8,761 nt of DNA from Selenomonadaceae bacterium (GCA_017445435.1 JAFSUE010000098.1:1-8761), one strand, 5' to 3'. Positions 1-6,086 are shown, numbered from the stretch's first letter. The notes: generated by a model from the sequence alone, not told the origin. Program-made: numbers and translations.

Positions 1-237
1 AGGAAAATTTTCACGAATGGCGCGAATTGCTGGCACGTTTAAAATAAAATCGCCGACGCCGTCAAGCCGCGATATAAAAATATTTTCTACAGGTTTATTC
101 GTGTCGTCATGGTAGCCAAGCTTTTGAAATTCTTCGTCCATTTGCTTGACAAAGGCGTTGAGGTTAATTTGTCCTTTCGCCGACGACTGCTGAATAGTTT
201 CGTCAATAATTTTTTCAAGTTGCCCGTATTCTTCCAT
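1..237 (-). CDS. Glycosyltransferase family 9 (heptosyltransferase-like) protein, 5' part, runs off left edge
   Basis: The first 79 codons are visible and the frame is open to the window edge, so this is the N-terminal part only. Residues about 52-79 contain IFISRLDGVGDFILNVPAIR, which matches the first Rossmann strand and loop of GT9 enzymes (ADP-heptose:LPS heptosyltransferases WaaC/WaaF and relatives: hydrophobic strand, R-x-D-x-(I/V)-G-D, then P-A-(I/L)-R). GT9 enzymes use nucleotide-activated sugars at the cytoplasmic face of the inner membrane to build the lipopolysaccharide core. The ATG at 235-237 follows an AGGTGA Shine-Dalgarno (241-246) that overlaps the lysS stop codon; the gap to lysS is 7 bp, so the two are cotranscribed and possibly translationally coupled. 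About 50 polar, helix-prone residues precede the glycosyltransferase core, whereas most GT9 proteins start within a few residues of it. Donor and acceptor sugars cannot be assigned. Confidence 0.82.
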   Translation of the reverse strand, partial: MEEYGQLEKIIDETIQQSSAKGQINLNAFVKQMDEEFQKLGYHDDTNKPVENIFISRLDGVGDFILNVPAIRAIRENFP

Positions 238-244
238 ACGTCAC

Positions 245-1738
245 CTACTCAATATTTTTCATAGTTGGGAAAAGTAAAACGTCGCGAATGGACGGCGAAT
301 CAGTCAGCAACATAACAAGACGGTCGACGCCAATTCCAAGTCCGCCAGTTGGTGGCAAGCCGTATTCAAGGGCGCGTATGAAGTCAGTATCCATGACGTG
401 CGCTTCTTCGTCGCCAGCTTCACGCGCTTTAAGTTGCTCTTCAAATCTAAGTTTTTGGTCAATCGGATCGTTTAATTCTGTAAAGCCGTTAGCAAGTTCC
501 CGCCCAAGTACGAAAAATTCAAATCTGTCTGTAATGCGCGGGTCGTTAGGATTACGTTTAGCAAGCGGCGAAATTTCCGTAGGATGCCCCGTGATGAAAA
601 TCGGTTGAATTAAATCGTCTTCAACTTTCGCCTCAAATGCCGCGTTCAAAATTCCGCCGATACCAAAACGTTGTTCATACGCAACGCCAATTTCATCAGC
701 CATACGCCGCGCGTCGTCAACAGTTTGGCAGGAAAGAAAATCTTTACCAGTTTTATTTTTAACCGCGTCATTCATACTTAAACGTGGAGGATTTTTAAGT
801 TCAAGTTCGACGCCGTCACAAATAATTTTCGTACCGCCGCAAACTTTTTCAGCCGCCGCGCAGACAATTCCTTCAGTAACTTCGATTAAGTCGCGATAAT
901 CGCCGTAAGCTTGATAAATTTCAACGCTAGTGAATTCTGGATTGTGCCGCATGTCCATACCTTCATTGCGGAAAATCCTGCCAATTTCATAGACGCGCTC
1001 CAAGCCGCCGACGATTAATCGCTTGAGGTTTAATTCCGTCGCAATGCGCAGATATAAATCAATGTCAAGCGTGTTGTGATGAGTTATGAAGGGTCGAGCC
1101 GCCGCGCCGCCAGCTATTGGAGTGAGAATCGGCGTTTCAACTTCAATAAAATTTCTGTCGTCAAGATATTTTCTGATTGACTTTATAATTTCCGTGCGCT
1201 TTAAAAAAGTTTCGCGAACGTCAGGGTTGACGATTAAGTCAAGGTAGCGTTGACGATAGCGCGTTTCAAGGTCTTTCAAGCCGTGAAATTTTTCTGGCAG
1301 TGGACGAAGGGATTTTGAAAGTAAGTCAAAATTTTCAACACGTACAGTTAATTCGCCGCGTTTAGTTTTGAAAACTTTACCTTCAAGCCCGATGATGTCG
1401 CCGATGTCAAGCAGTCTGAATTGGCTGTACTTTTCTTCGCCAAGAATGTCAAGCTTGAAATAAATTTGAATCGTGCCTGTAACGTCAGAAATTGTCGCAA
1501 AACTTGCCTTGCCGTGACCGCGAATCGCCATTAAGCGCCCAGCAATTTTAACGTCGCCAGCGTCTTCTTCGCCTTCAATATTGCCAAATTCGGCGCGAAT
1601 ATCCGCCGCGTGGTGTGTCACGTCGTAACGATGACCGAAAGGCGCAACGCCTTTTTCCTCGAACGCCTTCAACTTTTCGTGGCGAACTTTAATTAATTCG
1701 TTTTCGTCAATCGGCTGAATGTTTGTTTCCTTAGCCAC
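245..1738 (-). CDS. lysS: Lysine--tRNA ligase, class II
   Basis: LysS charges tRNA-Lys with lysine in an ATP-dependent reaction in the cytoplasm. The 497-residue length is normal for bacterial class II LysRS. An N-terminal OB-fold anticodon-binding domain spans about 64-140 (VKIAGRLMAIRGHGKASF). Class II catalytic motifs follow: motif 1 around 192-205 (NFIEVETPIL), motif 2 at about 253-273 (GRIFRNEGMDMRHNPEFTS) and motif 3 at about 466-491 (GLGIGVDRLVMLLTDSPSIR). The segment ISPLAKRNP near 389-397 is also typical of the family. The start is GTG, not ATG (1736-1738), chosen because the family N-terminus begins here and an AAAGGAG Shine-Dalgarno lies at 1748-1754. greA is 81 bp upstream with no terminator between, and the greA-lysS order is common in Firmicutes. 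A run of 7-bp repeats abuts the Shine-Dalgarno. Confidence 0.97.
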   Translation of the reverse strand: MAKETNIQPIDENELIKVRHEKLKAFEEKGVAPFGHRYDVTHHAADIRAEFGNIEGEEDAGDVKIAGRLMAIRGHGKASFATISDVTGTIQIYFKLDILGEEKYSQFRLLDIGDIIGLEGKVFKTKRGELTVRVENFDLLSKSLRPLPEKFHGLKDLETRYRQRYLDLIVNPDVRETFLKRTEIIKSIRKYLDDRNFIEVETPILTPIAGGAAARPFITHHNTLDIDLYLRIATELNLKRLIVGGLERVYEIGRIFRNEGMDMRHNPEFTSVEIYQAYGDYRDLIEVTEGIVCAAAEKVCGGTKIICDGVELELKNPPRLSMNDAVKNKTGKDFLSCQTVDDARRMADEIGVAYEQRFGIGGILNAAFEAKVEDDLIQPIFITGHPTEISPLAKRNPNDPRITDRFEFFVLGRELANGFTELNDPIDQKLRFEEQLKAREAGDEEAHVMDTDFIRALEYGLPPTGGLGIGVDRLVMLLTDSPSIRDVLLFPTMKNIE

Positions 1739-1754
1739 TTAAATATTCTCCTTT

Positions 1755-1820
1755 TAGTTAGTAGTTAGTAGTCAGTAGTTAGTAGTAAATTTTTCTACCT
1801 TCTACAACTTACAACCTTAC
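1755..1820 (-). repeat. Heptamer repeat array in the lysS leader
   Basis: On the plus strand, 1755-1786 reads TAGTTAG, TAGTTAG, TAGTCAG, TAGTTAG, TAGT, a nearly perfect 7-bp tandem repeat. A second, degenerate set continues at 1793-1820 (TTCTACC, TTCTACA, ACTTACA, ACCTTAC) up to the greA stop codon. The array starts directly next to the lysS Shine-Dalgarno (1748-1754), so almost the whole greA-lysS gap is made of heptamers. No hairpin or terminator is evident here. Its role is unknown; it resembles in form the short heptanucleotide repeats (STRR) described in cyanobacteria. Confidence 0.8.
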
Positions 1821-2296
1821 TAATCACGCAAAATTTCTACAAGTTCGTATTGAAAGATGCCAGCAGGTGCGTGAACTTGTACGGTACTGCCAGCAGAATG
1901 ACCAATTAAAGCCGCGCCAATCGGTGATTCGTTTGAAATGCGCCCTTCGTCAGGGTCAGCCTCCATTGAACCGACAATCATATAAATTTCTTCGTCGCCA
2001 GATTCAACTTCGCGAATTTTAACCTTACTTCCAACTGCAACCGTGCCGCTGTACGAAACGCCATGAATAATATCACTGTTATTAATTTTCGCTTCAAGTT
2101 CGCGAATTTCAGCTTCAAGATGTCCCTGTTCGTTTTTAGCGTCGTCGTATTCGGAATTTTCGCTAAGGTCGCCAAGTGAAATTGCAACTTTCAATCTGTC
2201 AGCAACTTCAAGGCGTTTAACGCTTTTCAAATAATTTAACCTTTCAACGAGCTTGTCGTAGCCGTCCTGTGTCAAAACTGTAGTTTTACTTGTCAT
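1820..2296 (-). CDS. greA: Transcription elongation factor GreA
   Basis: GreA binds backtracked RNA polymerase and stimulates its intrinsic cleavage of the transcript 3' end, rescuing stalled complexes. At 158 residues it has the standard family length. Residues 1-77 form the N-terminal antiparallel coiled coil; its tip carries the signature LGDLSENSEYDDAKNEQ (41-57), with the acidic pair D43 and E46 that corresponds to the catalytic D41/E44 of E. coli GreA. The C-terminal FKBP-like domain (about 80-158) contains the expected GSKVKIREVESGDEE and SPIGAALIGHSAGSTV stretches. ATG at 2294-2296 is preceded by AAAGGA (2305-2310) with 8-bp spacing. It is the first gene of a probable greA-lysS-glycosyltransferase operon, preceded by a TATAAT box at 2364-2369 and a heptamer-repeat leader. 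Confidence 0.97.
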   Translation of the reverse strand: MTSKTTVLTQDGYDKLVERLNYLKSVKRLEVADRLKVAISLGDLSENSEYDDAKNEQGHLEAEIRELEAKINNSDIIHGVSYSGTVAVGSKVKIREVESGDEEIYMIVGSMEADPDEGRISNESPIGAALIGHSAGSTVQVHAPAGIFQYELVEILRD

Positions 2297-2310
2297 TTCA
2301 ACTATCCTTT

Positions 2311-2355
2311 CTATTTTAGCTTTTAAGTTTTAATTACGCATTAAGCATTACGCAT
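2311..2355 (-). repeat. Heptamer repeat array in the greA leader
   Basis: Read on the plus strand in one 7-bp register: CTATTTT, AGCTTTT, AAGTTTT, AATTACG, CATTAAG, CATTACG, CAT. The last three units are clearly related; the first three share an A/T core. The array starts at the base next to the greA Shine-Dalgarno (2305-2310) and ends about where transcription from the 2364-2369 -10 box should begin, so it would fill essentially the whole 5' untranslated region. Confidence 0.7.
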
Positions 2356-2363
2356 CCCTAATT

Positions 2364-2394
2364 ATTATAAATTGCCGCGTATACTTTACGCTAA
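2364..2394 (-). promoter_or_regulatory. Probable sigma-70 promoter of greA-lysS
   Basis: A perfect -10 hexamer TATAAT lies at 2364-2369 on the minus strand. The best -35 candidate, TTAGCG (2389-2394), matches TTGACA at only three positions and is 19 bp away, so the -35 assignment is weak. The site lies between the meaB terminator and greA, where a promoter is needed. Transcription would start near 2357, giving a 5' leader of about 60 nt. Confidence 0.55.
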
Positions 2395-2420
2395 CTTCCT
2401 GAATTTTTTCTGTATACAAT

Positions 2421-2468
2421 AAAAAAACTCCTTAGAAACTGCCACAAAAATTTTCAGTTCCTATGAAG
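2421..2468 (-). terminator. Rho-independent terminator of meaB
   Basis: On the minus strand the arm CTTCATAGGAACTG (2455-2468) pairs with CAGTTTCTAAGGAG (2428-2441): 13 of 14 positions pair, including two G-T wobbles, around a 13-nt loop. Seven T residues follow directly (2421-2427). The stem begins 22 bp beyond the meaB stop codon and separates meaB from greA. Confidence 0.88.
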
Positions 2469-2490
2469 TTACTGACAATTTTAAAATATT

Positions 2491-3651
2491 TTACCGCGCA
2501 GTGAATATGTCGACAACTTGACGTTGTGCCGCGCGTTTAACGTCGAACATTTTTACAAGTTCCGCTACAGCTTGAGTCGGTGAAATTATTCCGCTTAACA
2601 CTGCCTCGCGAATTTCAGGCATCCTTCCCATAATGACATTATCGCCGAAGAAAAGATTGTGTAAATGTTCATCAATCATCGCTTGCATCCAATCCAAAAG
2701 TTGACCGTCACGCCTTTTTTGAAAAACGCCGCTTTCAGTCGTCAAGCGCTTAAAAATTTGAATGACTTGCCAAAGTTCTTTCAAGCCCGTTTTTTTCAGC
2801 GCACTTGCCAAGTAAGCGTGAGTTTCCCAACCTTCCGTCGCAGGACGTATGAACTCAATCATACGTTCATATTCGCCGCGTGTCACTTTCGCCCTAATTA
2901 AATTATCGCCGTCAGCTTTATTTATGACAATCGCATCAGCAAGTTCCATAATGCCTTTTTTTATGCCTTGCAAATCGTCACCCGCGCCAGTCAGTACGAC
3001 TAACATAAAGAAATCGACCATTGAGCGAACAGTAGTTTCAGATTGTCCAACGCCAACCGTTTCAATTAAAATTACGTCGTAGCCAGCCGCTTCACACATC
3101 AACATTGTTTCACGGCTTTTACGTGCAACGCCGCCTAAAGTTCCGCCTGCTGGACTTGGACGTATAAAAGCTTCCATACGTCGACTAAGCGTACCCATTC
3201 GCGTTTTATCGCCGAGAATTGAGCCGCGCGTTACTGAACTTGTTGGGTCAATCGCTAGCACTGCCAATTTATGCCCTTCGTCACAAAGCATATTCCCAAA
3301 AGATTCAATGAACGTTGACTTGCCCGCGCCAGGTACGCCAGTTATTCCAACTCTAAGCGCTTTACCAGTTCGCGGCAAAAGTCTTTGTAAAACTCTTTGC
3401 GCCTTTGCAAAATGTTTTGGATTGTTACTTTCAATCAACGTTATAGCTTGAGATAAAATAACCCTGTCGCCTTTAATGACGCCTTCGACAATTTCATCTT
3501 CAGTCAACGCCGCACGCCGTTTAGGTTTAACTTTCGACCAATTTGGATTGATATTGCCGACCGTCGTATCTTTTATGCCTTCAATGCCGCTCATAACTGC
3601 TGATGAATTTGAGACTGCCCATTCAGGCGTTGTAGTTGTATAATTCGCCAA
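2491..3651 (-). CDS. meaB: Methylmalonyl-CoA mutase-associated GTPase MeaB (ArgK family)
   Basis: MeaB is a SIMIBI-class G3E GTPase that gates B12 cofactor loading and protects adenosylcobalamin-dependent methylmalonyl-CoA mutase from inactivation. The P-loop is GVPGAGKST at 105-113; DPTSS is at 135-139; the switch region IETVGVGQSE is at 196-205; the guanine-specificity motif NKAD is at 244-247. The helical C-terminus (about 310-386) corresponds to the dimerisation arm. The start is TTG (3649-3651), supported by a strong AGGAAGGG Shine-Dalgarno (3662-3669); the next in-frame ATG (residue 20) has no Shine-Dalgarno. At 386 residues it is longer than E. coli ArgK (about 330), the excess being a Ser/Thr-rich N-terminus of roughly 40 residues. 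It has its own near-consensus promoter and terminator, so it is monocistronic; the mutase subunits are not in this window. Confidence 0.95.
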   Translation of the reverse strand: MANYTTTTPEWAVSNSSAVMSGIEGIKDTTVGNINPNWSKVKPKRRAALTEDEIVEGVIKGDRVILSQAITLIESNNPKHFAKAQRVLQRLLPRTGKALRVGITGVPGAGKSTFIESFGNMLCDEGHKLAVLAIDPTSSVTRGSILGDKTRMGTLSRRMEAFIRPSPAGGTLGGVARKSRETMLMCEAAGYDVILIETVGVGQSETTVRSMVDFFMLVVLTGAGDDLQGIKKGIMELADAIVINKADGDNLIRAKVTRGEYERMIEFIRPATEGWETHAYLASALKKTGLKELWQVIQIFKRLTTESGVFQKRRDGQLLDWMQAMIDEHLHNLFFGDNVIMGRMPEIREAVLSGIISPTQAVAELVKMFDVKRAAQRQVVDIFTAR

Positions 3652-3670
3652 TTTGCCACCACCCTTCCTG

Positions 3671-3712
3671 CGAATTAAGAATTATGAATTATGAATTAAA
3701 AGCTATAAGCTA
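3671..3712 (-). repeat. Heptamer repeat array in the meaB leader
   Basis: Six consecutive 7-bp units in one register on the plus strand: CGAATTA, AGAATTA, TGAATTA, TGAATTA, AAAGCTA, TAAGCTA. The array begins one base from the meaB Shine-Dalgarno (3662-3669) and ends about at the predicted transcription start of the 3718-3746 promoter, so it forms most of the untranslated leader. Confidence 0.78.
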
Positions 3713-3717
3713 AAAAT

Positions 3718-3746
3718 ATTATACCCGTGCAAACTTCGATTGTCGA
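3718..3746 (-). promoter_or_regulatory. Strong sigma-70 promoter of meaB
   Basis: Minus strand: -35 TCGACA (3741-3746, 5 of 6 matches to TTGACA), a 17-bp spacer, and -10 TATAAT (3718-3723, perfect). Transcription should start near 3711, giving a leader of about 60 nt. The -35 box ends only 3 bp from the edge of the transposable element at 3750, so the promoter itself is intact but its upstream region is now element DNA. Confidence 0.8.
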
Positions 3747-3798
3747 CACTAGGTCGTGTTGAATAAGTGGAATTTTTTATTTTAATTTTTTTTAAATC

Positions 3799-3829
3799 TA
3801 CTTTTTCTTTTGCGCCAAAAGAAAAAGTA
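3799..3829. repeat. Long perfect inverted repeat (hairpin) inside the MITE
   Basis: Arms TACTTTTTCTTTTG (3799-3812) and CAAAAGAAAAAGTA (3816-3829) pair over 14 bp with a 3-nt loop. Neither strand has a T run directly after the stem, so it is not a standard Rho-independent terminator, though as RNA it could still impede 3' degradation or slow polymerase downstream of ktrA. Its position inside the element suggests it is a structural part of the MITE. Confidence 0.75.
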
Positions 3830-3866
3830 TCAAAAAGAAACATATGCGGCATTTGTGCGCCCACGA

Positions 3867-3986
3867 TTAACTTTTCAGTAAATTAAACATTTCACCGCGT
3901 CCCATTTGTTGCGACAATCCAAAGTTGCAGAGGCGCTGGGAAATGCCGCTGATTTCCTTAATTTTTTCACTTTTACTACTATTCAA
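3867..3986 (-). CDS. Possible 39-residue open reading frame inside the MITE (uncertain)
   Basis: An open frame starts at TTG 3984-3986 (or GTG at 3989 or 3992) inside the right terminal repeat and ends in SQQMGRGEMFNLLKS followed by TAA at 3867-3869. An AGGTGG just upstream could act as a Shine-Dalgarno, but the spacing to TTG is short. The stretch 3875-3960 has a higher GC content than the intergenic DNA around it. I do not recognise the peptide; it has no membrane segment or known motif. It could be a translated element-encoded peptide, a remnant of a longer gene, or chance. It lies just downstream of ktrA and would be on the same transcript. Confidence 0.25.
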   Translation of the reverse strand: MNSSKSEKIKEISGISQRLCNFGLSQQMGRGEMFNLLKS

Positions 3987-4004
3987 CACCACCTAGCTAA
4001 GAAT

Positions 4005-4664
4005 TTAATTTATATCCTGTTCAAACTTTGCTAAAGCGGCGGGAGTTCCTATCACAAAAATTTTATCGTCCTTTGTAAAAACACGATGCGGCGGCGGCGT
4101 GACAATCGTTTCTTTTTTGTACGTCACTGCAACAACATTGACATTGTAAGCGGCGCGAAGGTTAGCTTCTATTAAATTTTTCCCTACAAGATTTTTCGGC
4201 ACGTTCAAACTTAAAACTTTTATGTCCCCCGCAATATCCACGTAGTCAACAGAATTATTCGACGCTAAAAGCATTGCAAGGCGGCGTCCTGTGTCACGTT
4301 CTGAAAAAACTATTTTTGTAGCGCCAAGTCGTCTAGCCATTTCCGCGTGTCGTTCATCAATTCCCTTGACAACAATTTCTGAAATATCCATTTCCTTACA
4401 AAGCATCGTTGCCGTTAAGCTTGCCTCAAGATTAGTCGACGCAATGATTACTGTATCACAATTTGCAACGCCAGCTTGTGTTAATGCCTTTTCATCGCGT
4501 ATATCAAAACTTACAACGTGCGATAAATCTTCCGACAAATCCTCAACAATATTTTCGTCCCAGTCAACGCCTAAAACGTCGTAGCCCATAACTTCCAACG
4601 TTATAGCAACGCTCCTGCCGAATCGTCCTAAACCCAATACCGCAAATTGTTTTTTATTAGCCAT
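4005..4664 (-). CDS. ktrA: Potassium uptake protein KtrA (single RCK/TrkA-type regulatory subunit)
   Basis: KtrA forms a cytoplasmic ring that binds ATP/ADP (or NAD(H)) and gates the KtrB membrane subunit. At 219 residues there is one RCK_N Rossmann domain plus one RCK_C domain, as in Ktr systems; E. coli TrkA has two tandem copies. The nucleotide-binding loop GLGRFG is at 11-16, followed by the acidic end of beta-2 in VLGVDWDEN (30-38). The RCK_C domain begins near 140 (LSLNVPKNLVGKNL) and ends with DDKIFVIGTPAALAKFE. ATG at 4662-4664 has GGTGA just upstream. The frame stays open further upstream, but that part lies inside ktrB and is not homologous to RCK proteins. ktrA starts 11 bp after the ktrB stop, so the two are cotranscribed. 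No terminator of its own is visible; a MITE begins 9 bp after its stop. Confidence 0.93.
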   Translation of the reverse strand: MANKKQFAVLGLGRFGRSVAITLEVMGYDVLGVDWDENIVEDLSEDLSHVVSFDIRDEKALTQAGVANCDTVIIASTNLEASLTATMLCKEMDISEIVVKGIDERHAEMARRLGATKIVFSERDTGRRLAMLLASNNSVDYVDIAGDIKVLSLNVPKNLVGKNLIEANLRAAYNVNVVAVTYKKETIVTPPPHRVFTKDDKIFVIGTPAALAKFEQDIN

Positions 4665-4675
4665 ACTCTTCACCG

Positions 4676-6031
4676 TCAACCTACCATAATTTTTTCTGGC
4701 GGATATTTTATCATCGAATCTTTTTGAGTAATAAGCGATAACATAAACGTCATTATCCCGACCCTGCCAACAAGCATTGTCAACGCCAAAATTAACTTGC
4801 CCATAATATTCCATTCCGAAGTTATGCCAATTCCCATTCCGACTGTACCGAAGGCGGATACTGTTTCAAAGACAACCATTTCTAAATTGTGAACTCTACC
4901 GTCAAGCACCGATAAAATTATTCCAGCCGTCACAACCCAAATTACGCCCATTGTGAAAATTGCAAATGATTGGTCGCGCAGTTCACGTGAAATTCTCCGA
5001 TTGAAAATTACAATTTCCTTTTCGCCGCGAAATACCGCCAGCATGGACATTATTATAACAAAAAAAGTTGTACATTTAATGCCGCCGCCCGTCGAAAGTG
5101 GGGACGCACCGATAAACATCAATACTATCATCGTAAATTGCGTTATTTGCGTTGACGCCGCCAAGTCGAAAGTATTCATTCCCGCCGTTCTGCAAGATAT
5201 TGACGTAAACAGCGAATTGACAAATTGATCGACAATGGGCATATCGCCGATTGTTGCTTTATTTCCCATTGCCGCTGTGAAAATTAAAATTGTGCCAAAC
5301 AAAATTAAAATTAAATTCATCACGACGACAATTTTTGTATGCAGTGAAAATTTTTTCCAACGCCGTCTGTGTATGAAGTCAGATATAACTGTAAAGCCAA
5401 TGCCACCCAAAATTATCAGCAGACCTAAACACGTTAGCAAAAAATAATCGTCGTTGCGTTTACAAAGGCTATCAAAATTTCCAAATAAATCAAAGCCCGC
5501 GTTGCAGAAGGCTGAAACTGAATGAAAAATTCCGTAGCCAATCGCGTTAAAGCCAAATTCTGGGTAAAAGTGAATTGCTAACAGTACGGCGAAAAATCCT
5601 TCAATGATGAACGTATACTTAATTATTTTGCCGATTAATTCAAATAAGCCAGCTTGCCCGCCTTGATTCAGCGATTCTTGCAGTACTAAATTTTCCTGCA
5701 TATGGAAACGATAGCCCATTGTATGTACAACGAGCGTTGCCAGCGTCATTATGCCAAGTCCGCCAATTTGAATTAGCAACAGCATGACAACTACGCCGAA
5801 AATTGTTAAATCGTTGTGAAGGTCGACGACTGTTAAGCCGCAGACGCATGATGCAGAAGTTGACGTAAAAAGCGCGTCAATCCATTTCAAGCCTTGCCCG
5901 TCCGTCGTACTTATAGGCAACATCAATAAAAAAGTTCCCAGCAAAATCATAAAGACAAAGCTGAGAATAATAATTTGCGTGCTTTTAAAGCGGAAAACTT
6001 GCTGTAATAGAGTGTCATTTAACTTGTACAA
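4676..6031 (-). CDS. ktrB: Potassium uptake channel subunit KtrB (TrkH/KtrB family)
   Basis: This inner-membrane protein conducts K+ (often Na+-dependent in Ktr systems) and is gated by KtrA encoded directly downstream. The 451 residues match KtrB length. The four pore-loop repeats of the SKT superfamily are all recognisable, each with its selectivity-filter glycine: SCVCGLTV (61-68, G65), AFCNAGFD (174-181, G179), SCRTAGMN (279-286, G284) and AFGTVGMG (393-400, G398). STGGGIKC (313-320) lies in the third repeat, near the known intramembrane gating region. Many hydrophobic helices run from about residue 17 to 435. The start is TTG (6029-6031) with AAAAGG (6040-6045) 8 bp upstream; the next in-frame Met (28) falls inside the first helix. 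A 7-bp repeat array abuts the Shine-Dalgarno. Only 55 bp separate it from the Cys-pair peptide gene upstream. Confidence 0.94.
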   Translation of the reverse strand: MYKLNDTLLQQVFRFKSTQIIILSFVFMILLGTFLLMLPISTTDGQGLKWIDALFTSTSASCVCGLTVVDLHNDLTIFGVVVMLLLIQIGGLGIMTLATLVVHTMGYRFHMQENLVLQESLNQGGQAGLFELIGKIIKYTFIIEGFFAVLLAIHFYPEFGFNAIGYGIFHSVSAFCNAGFDLFGNFDSLCKRNDDYFLLTCLGLLIILGGIGFTVISDFIHRRRWKKFSLHTKIVVVMNLILILFGTILIFTAAMGNKATIGDMPIVDQFVNSLFTSISCRTAGMNTFDLAASTQITQFTMIVLMFIGASPLSTGGGIKCTTFFVIIMSMLAVFRGEKEIVIFNRRISRELRDQSFAIFTMGVIWVVTAGIILSVLDGRVHNLEMVVFETVSAFGTVGMGIGITSEWNIMGKLILALTMLVGRVGIMTFMLSLITQKDSMIKYPPEKIMVG

Positions 6032-6045
6032 AATTTTTACCTTTT

Positions 6046-6080
6046 CTAGCTTTTAGGTTTTAGCTTGTAGCTTTTAAATT
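6046..6080 (-). repeat. Heptamer repeat array in the ktrB leader
   Basis: Five 7-bp units in register on the plus strand: CTAGCTT, TTAGGTT, TTAGCTT, GTAGCTT, TTAAATT, approximating nTAGCTT. The first unit touches the ktrB Shine-Dalgarno (6040-6045). The array fills most of the 55-bp gap to the upstream peptide gene and shows no terminator or clear promoter. Confidence 0.78.
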
Positions 6081-6086
6081 TTTTAC

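Larger units (their letters stand above)
3750..3995. mobile_element. MITE-like non-autonomous element, about 246 bp including TA target duplication
   Basis: CTAGGTCGTGTTGAATA at 3749-3765 reappears inverted at 3980-3996 as CTAGGTGGTGTTGAATA, with 16 of 17 positions identical. Both ends carry CTAG, which fits insertion at a CTAG target with duplication of the central TA (3750-3751 and 3994-3995), a pattern known for IS630/Tc1-mariner elements. IS5-group elements that duplicate TA are an alternative. No transposase is encoded, so the element would need a transposase supplied in trans. Inside are a long perfect hairpin (3799-3829), a second small hairpin (3939-3957) and a short open frame (3867-3986). 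It lies 9 bp beyond the ktrA stop and 3 bp from the meaB -35 box. The repeats are seen directly; the family assignment is inference. Confidence 0.72.

Noticed and set aside
288..608. Plus-strand open frame opposite lysS
   Set aside because: It lies fully opposite a well-supported gene, has low-complexity composition and no Shine-Dalgarno or family resemblance; the other plus-strand frames in the window are rejected for the same reason.
1739..1819. Heptamer repeats before lysS considered as a CRISPR-like or T-box/riboswitch leader
   Set aside because: There are no spacers, no conserved T-box sequence and no stable hairpin; the region is simple 7-bp repeats.
2379..2418. Two GTATAC palindromes upstream of greA, considered as an operator pair
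   Set aside because: Only 6-8 bp each and easily found by chance in AT-rich DNA; no regulator is suggested.
3736..3883. Minus-strand frame of about 49 codons beginning MPHMFLFD and running through the 3799-3829 hairpin
   Set aside because: Its start has no ribosome-binding site, and it reads through the MITE hairpin, out of the element and across the meaB promoter; the sequence is explained by the inverted repeat.
3939..3968. Plus-strand hairpin GGAAAT/ATTTCC followed by a T-rich run, resembling a terminator
   Set aside because: The stem is only 6 bp, the T run is offset, there is no plus-strand gene to end, and it lies inside the MITE.
4665..4814. In-frame upstream extension of ktrA giving a 269-residue protein
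   Set aside because: The extra 50 residues lie inside the ktrB coding region and do not resemble an RCK protein; ATG 4662-4664 has its own Shine-Dalgarno and begins the Rossmann fold correctly.
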